Assembly: GCA_902787825.1 (NCBI GenBank)
Contig: CADAHS010000009.1
Location: 36,659-100,658, forward strand
Reading direction: 5' to 3'
DNA length: 64,000 nucleotides
From: an uncultured Ruminococcus sp.
GTDB taxonomy: Bacteria > Bacillota > Clostridia > Oscillospirales > Ruminococcaceae
This document shows positions 44,490 through 52,593 of the stretch, piece by piece. The translations under genes were made by a program, and so were the position numbers. How positions within the stretch are numbered: position 1 is the stretch's first letter; each line of letters starts with the position of its first letter. The notes below the pieces were generated by a model that saw only the letters and a list, made by a program, of their open reading frames with translations, made no database searches and was not told where the DNA came from.

Positions 44490-44527
44490 GTCTAATAATA
44501 TAGAAATAATCTCGGGGAGGGGTATGC

Positions 44528-45334
44528 ATGGACTGTCCCAAGTGCGGTAAGAAAATAGGTGAAAATGACAACGTCTGCACCAACTGCGGAGTGGTTATAA
44601 AAGAAAACAGTGAGAATACAAAGCTGTCCACAAAGCTTTTTAATAAAAAGAATAAAAAGAAAAATCCGCTTGAGACCTCAAAGCTCGGAAAGACCGAAAA
44701 GCTCAGAAGCAAGTTCGGTTTGAAGCATCTGAAGATACTGTTTGCTATTATTGCGGTGGCGCTGATAGTGCTGCTTATCATAACGCTGGTCGTCAGCATT
44801 GCAAGCGCAAAGGGTAAAAAGCTTGCGAGCAAGACCTCGGAGTATATCGGAAAGACTGTTGCTGTTGCTGAGAGCAAGCTCGACGTGCATTTCAAGGACA
44901 AATCCGGATATTCCGGGTTGAACAAGGCACTTGAATTTGATTACGTTGAGGAGAGCGAGGATTCTGTAAAAGTCGATGGAATGACATATCCCGAGTGGGC
45001 TGTGCTGATCACGGTCGATAAAAAGCAGAATATCAAGAGTGTAAAGTACTGTGATTTCAAGCTTCTGAAAAAGAATATAAAGGGTGTTGAGTGTGACAAG
45101 CTCATAAATCTTGACAAGTATGACAAAGGAACATCATTTGACAAGGTTCTGGACTCTGTCAAGATCGACCCTTACTCGATAAGCTATTCAAACGATCTGG
45201 TGACCTACCGTTACAGGTACTGGTACGATTCGGACACGGGTGATGAACAGCAGGTGATACTTGATGTGTCGTTTGACGGTGACAACAAGTTCCTGTACTA
45301 CTCATCAGACCTTGTTTACCCGGCAAATCTTTGA
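44528..45334 (+). CDS. Zinc-ribbon single-pass membrane protein, unknown
   Basis: A 268-residue protein. An N-terminal zinc ribbon (CPKCG...CTNCG, Cys at 3, 6, 17 and 20) is followed by a very basic stretch, one membrane helix (about 68-92) and an extracytoplasmic domain of about 170 residues with no Cys-rich motif. Such zinc-ribbon/TM/outer-domain proteins are common in Clostridia and uncharacterised. The neighbouring LCP and PASTA genes suggest an envelope context, which is inference. GGGGAGGGG precedes the ATG. It is monocistronic. Confidence 0.8.
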   Translation: MDCPKCGKKIGENDNVCTNCGVVIKENSENTKLSTKLFNKKNKKKNPLETSKLGKTEKLRSKFGLKHLKILFAIIAVALIVLLIITLVVSIASAKGKKLASKTSEYIGKTVAVAESKLDVHFKDKSGYSGLNKALEFDYVEESEDSVKVDGMTYPEWAVLITVDKKQNIKSVKYCDFKLLKKNIKGVECDKLINLDKYDKGTSFDKVLDSVKIDPYSISYSNDLVTYRYRYWYDSDTGDEQQVILDVSFDGDNKFLYYSSDLVYPANL

Positions 45335-45348
45335 TGAGATGATAAATG

Positions 45349-45382
45349 AAAAGAACCGCACGGAAAGTACGGTTCTTTTTTT
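45349..45382. terminator. Bidirectional terminator between the zinc-ribbon and LCP genes
   Basis: AAAAGAACCG (45349-45358) pairs with CGGTTCTTTT (45370-45379), with T runs on both strands. Confidence 0.9.
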
Positions 45383-46799
45383 AGCTGAATATTGCTTTTT
45401 TCATAGCATCACGGCATTTCGGAAGGTCGATATCAAGTGTTGACTGTCCGTTGTGCGTGCCAAACTCGTAGTCACTGTCACCGGGAATTCGCAGCTCTTT
45501 TATAGTATATCCGAGATAAAACGGTGCTTTATAGCCGTAAAAGAACAGGTCGCTTTTTGACATATTGGTCGAAAGATTTTCCATGACAGATTTGATGAAG
45601 CTGAATTTCTTGATGGGTCCGACATCGTTGACTTTTTCAATTATCTTATTGAGCACGATACGCTGACGCTGTGTTCGCTGAAAATCTGCATTTCCGACGT
45701 TCCTGAGTCTTGCGTAGGAAAGCGCCTGATTTCCGTTGAGAAGCAGCTCTCCGCCTTTTGTCAGGTAGTCGTCGGTCATGTTTCTGCCCAAAAGTCGGTT
45801 GTGTTCCCTTATGCCGACGTTCATTTCCTCGGCTTCCTCGTCGGTGACTTTGAGCGTTATGCCGCCGAGAGAATCGATTATCGACATGAACGAGTTGAAG
45901 TCAATGTAGAAATACTCGTCGATCTTAAGTCCGAAATTGTACTGTATAGTATCCATAAGCAGCTCTGCACCGCCAAAAACATAAGCGGCGTTGAGCTTGT
46001 TGCGGTAAAGCCCGTCGGGATCTTCATCATCGTACATCTTTGTGCCGTCTTTTGAATATCCGACGATCGGCAGATACATATCACGCATAAGAGAGGTCAT
46101 TGTGATCTCTTTTTTCTTTTTGTTGATCGAAACGATTATCATTGAGTCGGTTCGTCCCGCCTGCTCAGGATCTCGTGTATCAGAACCAATGATCAGTATA
46201 TTCTTAACATCATCGCTTTGCATGAAAGGCTGTATCGTTTCGTCACGCTTTCCGGTCTGCACGACATTTACCTTGCCGACAAGGACCAGCAATACGATGT
46301 TGAGTATAAGGAATAATGCTGTCAGAACAGATACGACAGCAATGATTATCTTTTTTACGGGTGACTTTTTCTTTGCGCCTTGAGTTTCCAATGGCGGTGT
46401 ACCTCCTTTGTGCGGAGCTTTTACGGCTGATCTTGAACGGCTCCTGTCGGGCGGAGTCCTTTGAAAAGCTGCTTTTTCCTGCCTTTTGGGGTGTATGTAT
46501 TCACGCTTGTGTGCAAGATTTTCTGTGTGTGCAGAAGGTATATTCCGGCGAGGACGCTGCTGCCTGTGGTCGCTGGGTGAGCCTGTGCGGTGCTCATTTC
46601 CGGCCGGTCTGCCGGGGTATTGCAGAGACTGCTGAGCATAGCTGCTGTCATATTGCCGGTTTTGTCTGCTGTTTGTGTCGTATGTACCGAAATCCGCCTG
46701 ATGTGCGTAGGGTGAGTATCCCTCGTTGCGCTGAGACGGTCTGTGATCTCTTTCGTCCATTTTATCATTTTTCAGTCCGTTTATGGACTTCTCCTTCAT
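45381..46799 (-). CDS. LytR-CpsA-Psr family cell-wall ligase
   Basis: LCP enzymes transfer teichoic acid or capsule polymers from lipid carriers to peptidoglycan. A 140-residue hydrophilic cytoplasmic start (Arg/Gln/Pro-rich) is followed by one membrane helix (about 150-172) and the LCP domain: ILIIGSDTRDPEQAGRTDSMII, SLMRDMYLPI, LNAAYVFGGAELLMDTI, DSLGGITLKV and LSYARLRN-VGNADFQRTQRQR, with the Arg/Asp residues that bind the pyrophosphate. At 472 residues the long N-terminus is unusual. The ATG at 46799 has no ribosome binding site and lies about ten bases from the predicted transcript start. Confidence 0.93.
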   Translation of the reverse strand: MKEKSINGLKNDKMDERDHRPSQRNEGYSPYAHQADFGTYDTNSRQNRQYDSSYAQQSLQYPGRPAGNEHRTGSPSDHRQQRPRRNIPSAHTENLAHKREYIHPKRQEKAAFQRTPPDRSRSRSAVKAPHKGGTPPLETQGAKKKSPVKKIIIAVVSVLTALFLILNIVLLVLVGKVNVVQTGKRDETIQPFMQSDDVKNILIIGSDTRDPEQAGRTDSMIIVSINKKKKEITMTSLMRDMYLPIVGYSKDGTKMYDDEDPDGLYRNKLNAAYVFGGAELLMDTIQYNFGLKIDEYFYIDFNSFMSIIDSLGGITLKVTDEEAEEMNVGIREHNRLLGRNMTDDYLTKGGELLLNGNQALSYARLRNVGNADFQRTQRQRIVLNKIIEKVNDVGPIKKFSFIKSVMENLSTNMSKSDLFFYGYKAPFYLGYTIKELRIPGDSDYEFGTHNGQSTLDIDLPKCRDAMKKAIFS

Positions 46800-46813
46800 T
46801 TTGTTACCCGATA

Positions 46814-46842
46814 ATTATATAACATAGTCCGAAACTTGTCAA
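46814..46842 (-). promoter_or_regulatory. LCP gene promoter
   Basis: On the minus strand TTGACA (46837-46842), 17 bases, TATAAT (46814-46819), perfect consensus. The -10 is only 14 bases from the ATG. Confidence 0.92.
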
Positions 46843-46995
46843 ACGTATTTGTAAATTTTCACTTTCATTTCACTTTGTGTGGTCAAATAGAACAATTTGA
46901 GCATAAATGTTGTGGGCTGTATAGGCAAAATAACTATATGTTGTTACAGAATAAAAACAAATTGTTTCACAATATCAACATTTTAACGCTAAAAC

Positions 46996-47024
46996 TTGAC
47001 TTGAAGGATTTTATCTGTTAATAT
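46996..47024 (+). promoter_or_regulatory. Promoter of the pseudokinase/PASTA gene
   Basis: TTGACT (46996-47001), 17 bases, TAATAT (47019-47024). Confidence 0.75.
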
Positions 47025-47057
47025 AAAGTGATAAATAATTTTTTAAGGAGGTTCGGT

Positions 47058-48986
47058 ATGGATCCACGGGTTGAGCTTTGTATGGGTTGCATGAATGAAC
47101 TGGATTCAAACGGACAGTGTCAGTATTGCAGCTATACGGATAATATACCGCATCTGCAAGCATATCTTGAACCAAAAACAGTGCTGGATAACAGATACAT
47201 AATAGGAAAAATGCTTTCTTATAATGGCGAGGGCGCTTCGTATATCTGCTATGATATGGTCGGAAAATGCAAGTGTGTCTGCCGTGAGTATATGCCGGAT
47301 ACACTGTGTGAAAGAGACAGGCAAACACAGGATCTTATTGTTAATAAAGACTGCCTTGCAAAGTATAAGACTTTCATGTCCGAGTTTGCCGATGTGAACA
47401 GGACTCTCTCGAAAATGAGAAATCTCCACCACATAGCGACTGCAAGGGATATGTTCAATGCGAATAATACGACATATGTGATACTTGAGTATGTTGAAGG
47501 CGTATCACTGAAAAAGTTTCTTCAGTCCAACAGCGGATTCCTTTCATGGGAACAGGTCAAGAAGCTTTTCGTTCCGCTTTTTACGACACTTAGCATCATA
47601 CATAATGCAGGTATCATACACAGAGGTATCTCGCCGGAAAATATCATTGTCACAACTGACGGTGAACTGAAGCTGACCGGCTTTTGCATCAGCTCGATCA
47701 GAACATCCAATACCGGTCTGCTGCCCGAGTTCTATTCGGGTTACACCGCTCCCGAACAGTATTCTTCACTGGAGTGGCAGGGGACATGGACGGACGTTTA
47801 TGCGGTGGCAGCTGTGCTTTACAGGATACTTACCGGCACAATGCCGCTTGATGCGCAGACAAGGACCAAGAACGACACGCTCGTTGAACCCGCAAAAATT
47901 AATCCGAGAATATCACCGCATATATCAAAGGTCATCTCTGCGGCTATGACAGTCAAGGGTGAGGACAGGATACAGACGATAACCGAGTTCGTTTCGGCTT
48001 TGTTTGAACAGCGCAACAGACAGCATATTGAGATGCAAAAGGGTGCGACACAGACTATACCTGTTCAGCACATCCCAAGGAACCGCACGGATACGAACAG
48101 AGACAGACGGCAGGAGTACAGGCCATCAAGACCTCCGAAGAAAAAAAGCAATGCTGCGCTGGCTATTGGTCTGGTGATGATAGCGATAGTTCTGGGTCTT
48201 GGAGTTTTTCTTTTGTACCTTATGTTCTCGGGTCCATCGGCAAATAACGATTCATCTTCGTTTAACCTTGCGGACTATATGGCTGATTCCTCTCAGGCTG
48301 ATCCTTCATCTGAGACTGACAGTTCACAATCGTCTTCACAAAGTGAAAACAGCGAGAATGACAGCGGACTGGGTGACGGCGCAATAATGCCGGGAGTTGT
48401 GGGAGTCCGGATAGATATCGTTAAACAGCAGATAGGAGATAAATTCAATATCAGAACGGTGCTGTTCTTCTCGGACAGGGACGAGAGAAATGTCGTTTAC
48501 GAGCAGAGTATCCCGGAGGGAACACACTATGACCCGGCAAAGAAGAATGAGCTGGTGCTCAGTGTGTGCGCAGGACCTGAAAATATCCCGGTCCCGTCAT
48601 ATTCGGGAATGGATCAGAAATCCTACCTTGCTTTGCTTGATGAGAATAACATCAAGTATAAGATAACATCATATTACTCACATCTTCCTGCGGGAACGGT
48701 AGTGGGAACGAGTGTAGCTGCCGGAAGAAAAATAAATATCAAAAAGGGCGATGTGCTCGTGGTATTTGTTTCGGACGGAAAGAACACAACTAAGGCTACG
48801 TCTGCCACACCGAGCGAGACGACTTCAGACAATACGGATACGCAGACTCAGCAGACACAGCAGACTCAGCCTACTCAGAATACCCAGCAGACACAGCCCA
48901 CGGCTGACACTGCACCGACACAGGAGTCGAAGAAGACCGAGGAGATAACCAAAAGAACGGCAAAGACCTCGAAAAAGACTGCCTGA
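47058..48986 (+). CDS. Zinc-ribbon / pseudokinase / PASTA membrane protein
   Basis: A 642-residue protein related to Ser/Thr kinases of the PknB/Stk type. It has an N-terminal zinc ribbon (CMGC...CQYC, about 8-25), a kinase-fold domain (about 45-310), one membrane helix (about 367-392), a Ser/Asp-rich stalk, two PASTA-like repeats (PGVVGVRIDIVKQQI..., PSYSGMDQKSYLALL...) and a Thr/Gln/Lys-rich tail. The kinase domain keeps YTAPEQY and the fold, but the VAIK Lys is Arg (about 76), HRD is HRG (about 188) and DFG is TGF (about 207). It is therefore probably a pseudokinase sensing muropeptides through PASTA. The start at 47058 follows AAGGAGG. Confidence 0.87.
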   Translation: MDPRVELCMGCMNELDSNGQCQYCSYTDNIPHLQAYLEPKTVLDNRYIIGKMLSYNGEGASYICYDMVGKCKCVCREYMPDTLCERDRQTQDLIVNKDCLAKYKTFMSEFADVNRTLSKMRNLHHIATARDMFNANNTTYVILEYVEGVSLKKFLQSNSGFLSWEQVKKLFVPLFTTLSIIHNAGIIHRGISPENIIVTTDGELKLTGFCISSIRTSNTGLLPEFYSGYTAPEQYSSLEWQGTWTDVYAVAAVLYRILTGTMPLDAQTRTKNDTLVEPAKINPRISPHISKVISAAMTVKGEDRIQTITEFVSALFEQRNRQHIEMQKGATQTIPVQHIPRNRTDTNRDRRQEYRPSRPPKKKSNAALAIGLVMIAIVLGLGVFLLYLMFSGPSANNDSSSFNLADYMADSSQADPSSETDSSQSSSQSENSENDSGLGDGAIMPGVVGVRIDIVKQQIGDKFNIRTVLFFSDRDERNVVYEQSIPEGTHYDPAKKNELVLSVCAGPENIPVPSYSGMDQKSYLALLDENNIKYKITSYYSHLPAGTVVGTSVAAGRKINIKKGDVLVVFVSDGKNTTKATSATPSETTSDNTDTQTQQTQQTQPTQNTQQTQPTADTAPTQESKKTEEITKRTAKTSKKTA

Positions 48987-49052
48987 CGGGGTATGGCAAG
49001 GCGTCGGTTTGAAAAAAGTCTTAAAAAGTAATAAGAAAATGTTAAACAATTT

Positions 49053-49080
49053 CAAAGCCCTTGACAAGTCAGGGGCTTTG
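49053..49080 (+). promoter_or_regulatory. Inverted repeat enclosing the pfkA -35 box
   Basis: CAAAGCCCTTGAC (49053-49065) and GTCAGGGGCTTTG (49068-49080) are complementary with one mismatch around AA. The repeat includes TTGACA and ends three bases before the -10. It may be an operator, or the terminator of the preceding gene merged with the promoter. Confidence 0.7.
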
Positions 49081-49089
49081 TGTTATGAT
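49061..49089 (+). promoter_or_regulatory. pfkA promoter
   Basis: TTGACA (49061-49066), 17 bases ending TGT, TATGAT (49084-49089). Confidence 0.85.
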
Positions 49090-49137
49090 ATTCGGGGAAA
49101 ATTTGTACTTTGCGATAATTTGAAGGAGGAAGAACAG

Positions 49138-50094
49138 ATGAAAATCGGTGTACTGACAAGCGGCGGTGACGCTCCGGGAATGAATGCAGCAGTAAGAGCT
49201 GTATGCCGTTCCGCATTGTATAAGGGTATGGAAGTTGTAGGTATCATGAGAGGCTATAACGGACTGCTCAACGGCGAGATTATCGAAATGAATGCAAAGA
49301 CCGTTTCGGGTATTATCCAAAGAGGCGGTACTTGCCTTTATACTGCAAGATGCAACGAGTTCAGAAATATGGAAGGCGTAATGAAGGGCAAGAAAAAGTG
49401 CGAGGAGCTCGGACTTGACGGCATCGTTGTAATTGGCGGTGACGGTTCTTTTAGAGGCGCTGCTGACCTTTCAAAGGCCGGTATCCCTTGCATTGGTCTT
49501 CCGGGTACTATCGACAACGATATTGCCTGCACCGATTATACCATAGGTTATGATACAGCTATGAATACAGCTATGGAAATGGTGGACAAGATCAAGGATA
49601 CTGCACAGTCCCACGACAGATGCTCTGTTGTTGAGGTAATGGGCAGAAAGGCTGGTTACATAGCAATAAATGTTGCAGCCGCAGTAGGCGCAGAGGCTTG
49701 CATCACTCTTGAAAAGGATTACGACCTTGATGAGATCGCAAAGAGAATGATAGAGTCAAAGGCACAGGGCAAGACTCACTTTATCATCATAGTTGCTGAG
49801 GGTATCGGTAAGACCGATTATATCACAAAGACCCTTCAGGATCTCACAGGTGTTGAGTCAAGAGCTACCGTTCTTGGTCACGTTCAGAGAGGCGGTTCGC
49901 CTACACTTCGTGACAGAGTTGCTGCTACAAGACTTGGCTATCACGCAGTTGAGCTGCTTGAGCAGGGCATCGGCAACAGAGTATGCGGTTTCCGCAAGGG
50001 CGAAGTTTACGATGTTGATATCCAGGAAGCTCTAAGCATGAAAAAGCCTTTTGAGGACGAGCTTTACGATATTCTTTACAAGACCGCATTCTGA
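49138..50094 (+). CDS. pfkA: ATP-dependent 6-phosphofructokinase
   Basis: PfkA phosphorylates fructose 6-phosphate, the committed step of glycolysis. Motifs: GVLTSGGDAPGMNAAVRA, VVIGGDGSFRGA, GLPGTIDNDIACTDYTIGYDTA with the catalytic Asp, EVMGRKAGYIA and LGHVQRGGSPT. The 318 residues starting MKIG at 49138 behind GAAGGAGGA are full length; frames open further upstream are leader. Codon use is biased towards abundant codons, as expected for a glycolytic gene. No terminator separates it from the structured element that follows. Confidence 0.97.
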   Translation: MKIGVLTSGGDAPGMNAAVRAVCRSALYKGMEVVGIMRGYNGLLNGEIIEMNAKTVSGIIQRGGTCLYTARCNEFRNMEGVMKGKKKCEELGLDGIVVIGGDGSFRGAADLSKAGIPCIGLPGTIDNDIACTDYTIGYDTAMNTAMEMVDKIKDTAQSHDRCSVVEVMGRKAGYIAINVAAAVGAEACITLEKDYDLDEIAKRMIESKAQGKTHFIIIVAEGIGKTDYITKTLQDLTGVESRATVLGHVQRGGSPTLRDRVAATRLGYHAVELLEQGIGNRVCGFRKGEVYDVDIQEALSMKKPFEDELYDILYKTAF

Positions 50095-50100
50095 TATAAT
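50092..50100 (+). promoter_or_regulatory. Possible extended -10 promoter for the structured leader
   Basis: TGATATAAT overlaps the pfkA stop codon and lies about 20 bases before the structured element. No good -35 box is visible. Confidence 0.4.
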
Positions 50101-50120
50101 TAAAAGACAGATAGATATAA

Positions 50121-50262
50121 CCACGACCTATGTCCCCCGCCTCTTAGGCGGCGGTCATCTTAGTCTTTCGGTGGTGGGAATGAATCCCCACCGAAACCCT
50201 AAGCGGCTAACGCCCGGTCGTGCTTGAATGACGGGGCGATGCCCCTTATTGAAACGGGGAGA
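50121..50262 (+). ncRNA. Unidentified structured RNA leader upstream of a GNAT gene
   Basis: Stems read by eye: CACGACC/GGTCGTG (50122-50128 with 50216-50222) closes the element. Inside are CCGCC/GGCGG (50137-50141 with 50147-50151), CTTAG/CTAAG (50159-50163 with 50199-50203) and, within that, TTTCGGTGG/CCACCGAAA (50166-50174 with 50188-50196). A separate GGGGC/GCCCC hairpin (50233-50245) follows, and its CCCC could instead pair with the GGGG of the GNAT ribosome binding site at 50255-50259. This is the layout of a translational riboswitch. It could also be the palindromic remnant of an IS200/IS605-type element. I match it to no known family. Confidence 0.6.
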
Positions 50263-50271
50263 TAACAGAAT

Positions 50272-50790
50272 ATGAGGTTGAGACCGTATGTTCACAGTCA
50301 CGATTTTGACTTGATGAAGAACTGGATCACCAATGAAAGAGCGCACGCTCTGTGGTGCGCAAACCGAGTAGGATTTCCGCTTGAAAAAGAGGAGTTCGAC
50401 AGGTTTGTTGAGCAGCAGTTTGAACGTGAGGGCGATCAGGCTTTTGTGGCAGCAAAGGACGACGGAAGTATAGTCGGATTTATATGCTGCTCGGTCAATT
50501 ATGATTCCAACGAGGCAATGCTCAAATTTGTTCTTGTTGATCCGTCACAGCGCGGCAAGGGATACGGTAAAGAAATGGTAAGGCTCGCAGCACAGTATTG
50601 CTATGACATTGCAAAGGCAGGTCTTGTGCACCTTAATGTGTTCACAGCAAATGCGGCGGCACGCAGGTGCTATGAAAGTGCAGGCTTTACCGAAAGAAAC
50701 ACCGCTGACGATGCGTTTGTTTATAAAAACGAATCGTGGGGAAGGTGCAATATGACTATAATGAGGGATAAACTCCCGATTTGTAGATAG
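50272..50790 (+). CDS. GNAT acetyltransferase behind a structured leader
   Basis: A 172-residue acetyltransferase, RimJ/RimL-like: MRLRPYVHSHDFDLMKNWI, the acetyl-CoA loop in VDPSQRGKGYGKEMVRLA, and NAAARRCYESAGFTE. GGGGAG is eight bases before the ATG at 50272 and may be masked by the upstream RNA structure. The substrate is unknown; the leader's ligand, if any, would be the best clue. A THF riboswitch for folT begins 12 bases after its stop. Confidence 0.9.
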   Translation: MRLRPYVHSHDFDLMKNWITNERAHALWCANRVGFPLEKEEFDRFVEQQFEREGDQAFVAAKDDGSIVGFICCSVNYDSNEAMLKFVLVDPSQRGKGYGKEMVRLAAQYCYDIAKAGLVHLNVFTANAAARRCYESAGFTERNTADDAFVYKNESWGRCNMTIMRDKLPICR

Positions 50791-50802
50791 AAAAAACAAA
50801 AC

Positions 50803-50914
50803 AACAGAGTAGAGGTCTAAGCGTTAAGTGCCTGCCGGACGGGGAGTTGTCGGCGGGACGAAAAGGGAACGGCATCAAGCAAGCCCTTGCGGTTTAGTCC
50901 TCGCATCCCGCTGA
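50803..50914 (+). promoter_or_regulatory. Tetrahydrofolate (THF) riboswitch
   Basis: The conserved THF-riboswitch pieces occur in order: CAGAGTAG (50805-50812), GCGTTAAGTG (50821-50830), ACGGGGAGTTG (50839-50849), GACGAAAA (50858-50865), GCGGTTTAG (50890-50898) and CGCATCCCGCTG (50902-50913), whose ends close P1 with CAG/CTG. One arm has an extra stem of about 25 bases. The gene behind it is a folate transporter, as expected. Control is probably at translation, since no terminator is seen. Confidence 0.9.
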
Positions 50915-50983
50915 ATGTGTAATAGGAGCTTTTCATAGACCCCGTTATGCACTAAGCGACGGCTCGCATAAGGAGGTATGTTT

Positions 50984-51616
50984 ATGAAGAGCTTTTTTAA
51001 AATGTTCTCTGATTCTTTCAAAAATTTCAAAGACCTGAGAGCGCTCACCACAGCATCTATGCTGCTTGCAATGGCTATTGCCATAAGAACACTGTCTATC
51101 GACATAACTACCGATCTCAGACTGGGATTCACATTTATCCCTATCGCTGCTATCGGTATGCTGTACGGCCCTGTTATATGCGGTATTTCATCATTCCTGC
51201 TTGATTTTCTCGGTTATATCATAACCAATAAAACAGCAAGATTTTATAGTCCGCAGCTTGCGCTTGTTGTGCTTCTTTCGGGACTTATCTACGGTATGCT
51301 GCTTTTCAGATGCGATTTCCAGAAGGCAATGGTAAAAAGCTGCATAAAGACAGTTGCTGCGTGTGTTGCAGTTGGCGTTATCTGCAATATCATGCTCAAC
51401 ACATATTTTCTGTATACGCTGTATGTGAATAAGGATTTTTCGATGTTCAACAGCGAGGATCTTAATGGCTTCTGGACATATATGTCACCCAGAGCAGTCA
51501 AAAACTTGATCGAAATACCGATCCACGGCGTTGTGCTGGTATTGATACTGCCTGTTGTCAAACTGGCATATCAAAGAGTCAGCACTCAGTTCTCAAAGCG
51601 CAGAGTCAAGACATGA
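50984..51616 (+). CDS. folT: Folate ECF transporter substrate-binding (S) component
   Basis: The S component binds folates and works with a shared ECF energizing module encoded elsewhere. The 210-residue protein has five to six membrane helices and the typical features LTTASMLLAMAIAIRTLSI, LRLGFTFIPIAAIGMLYGPVIC and FLLDFLGYIITNKT. The ATG at 50984 is eight bases behind AAGGAGG; the ATG at 50978 is too close. The THF riboswitch directly upstream supports folate as substrate. A terminator follows. Confidence 0.93.
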   Translation: MKSFFKMFSDSFKNFKDLRALTTASMLLAMAIAIRTLSIDITTDLRLGFTFIPIAAIGMLYGPVICGISSFLLDFLGYIITNKTARFYSPQLALVVLLSGLIYGMLLFRCDFQKAMVKSCIKTVAACVAVGVICNIMLNTYFLYTLYVNKDFSMFNSEDLNGFWTYMSPRAVKNLIEIPIHGVVLVLILPVVKLAYQRVSTQFSKRRVKT

Positions 51617-51630
51617 TCCAAACCGTTAAG

Positions 51631-51665
51631 GCTATCCCGTATATCCTGCGGGATAGCTATTTTTT
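51631..51665 (+). terminator. folT terminator
   Basis: GCTATCCCG (51631-51639) pairs with CGGGATAGC (51649-51657), then TATTTTTT. Confidence 0.92.
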
Positions 51666-51684
51666 GCCTGTTTTATTATTCTAC

Positions 51685-51713
51685 TTGAAATATGACGGAT
51701 AATGTAGTATAAT
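51685..51713 (+). promoter_or_regulatory. proC promoter
   Basis: TTGAAA (51685-51690), 17 bases, TATAAT (51708-51713). Confidence 0.88.
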
Positions 51714-51744
51714 AGATCTTATACGAATTAAGGAGATGACCATA

Positions 51745-52545
51745 ATGGTTAATGTTGGTTTTATAGGCTGCGGAAATATGGGCTTTGCTATTATGAAGGG
51801 GATCCTTTCAAGCAAAATGAGCAGCAACATCAAACTGTTTGCCTTTGATAAGTTTGAACCTGCATTGCACAAGGCTGTTTCAGCAGGCGTTTGCGGTGCA
51901 CAGAATGCAGCTGATGTCGTTAAGAGCTGTAAGTATGTTTTCTTTGCTATCAAGCCTCAGCAGCTTGACGAGGTGCTTGATGAGGTTGAAAAGGAAGTTA
52001 CCGCAGATACAGTGATAGTTTCTATCCTTGCAGGTGTAACGGACGAGTATTATGCAAAAAGAACTGTGCCAAACGCAAAGGTAGTTCTTGTAATGCCAAA
52101 TACACCATTTCTGCTCGGAGAGGGTGCGACCGCACTTTCACGCTCTGACAGTGTGACCGATGAGGAGTTTGAGCTTGTATGCGATATCTTTTCCTCCGGC
52201 GGAATAAGCAAGGTGATCGCAAAGGATAAGATGAAGGAGATAATCGCTATAAACGGCTCGTCGCCTGCGTTTATCTATCTTTATACAAAGTATTTTGTTG
52301 ATTACGCTAAAAGCGTTGGTATAGATGAGGAAACCGCAAAGGAGCTTTTTGCAAAGTCACTTATCGGCTCGGCAAAGATGATAACTGACAGCGGCAAGAG
52401 CCTTGATGAGCTTATCGAAATGGTATCCTCAAAGGGCGGTACGACTATCGCAGGACTTGAAAAGCTGCGTGAGGGCGGTCTGTCAGATGCAGTCTATAAT
52501 TGCTGCAAAGCCTGCACCAAGAGAGCATACGAGCTTTCAAAATGA
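51745..52545 (+). CDS. proC: Pyrroline-5-carboxylate reductase
   Basis: ProC makes proline from pyrroline-5-carboxylate with NAD(P)H. Motifs: the N-terminal Rossmann GFIGCGNMGFAI, VFFAIKPQQLDEVL, VVLVMPNTPFLLGEGATAL, and the C-terminal dimer domain with AINGSSPAFIYLY and VSSKGGTTIAGLEKLREGG. The ATG at 51745 is well spaced from AAGGAG; the ATG at 51736 is adjacent to it. The 266-residue length is typical. The SpoIIM-like and YesL-like genes follow on the same strand. Confidence 0.96.
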   Translation: MVNVGFIGCGNMGFAIMKGILSSKMSSNIKLFAFDKFEPALHKAVSAGVCGAQNAADVVKSCKYVFFAIKPQQLDEVLDEVEKEVTADTVIVSILAGVTDEYYAKRTVPNAKVVLVMPNTPFLLGEGATALSRSDSVTDEEFELVCDIFSSGGISKVIAKDKMKEIIAINGSSPAFIYLYTKYFVDYAKSVGIDEETAKELFAKSLIGSAKMITDSGKSLDELIEMVSSKGGTTIAGLEKLREGGLSDAVYNCCKACTKRAYELSK

Positions 52546-52593
52546 ATTAAAGACTGACTGAGTGCATATACATTCACTGAAAGGGTGATGTTT

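Noticed and set aside
50805-50913. Structure ahead of folT considered as a mobile-element remnant like its neighbour at 50.12 kb
   Set aside because: The ordered THF-riboswitch consensus pieces and the downstream folate transporter explain it fully.
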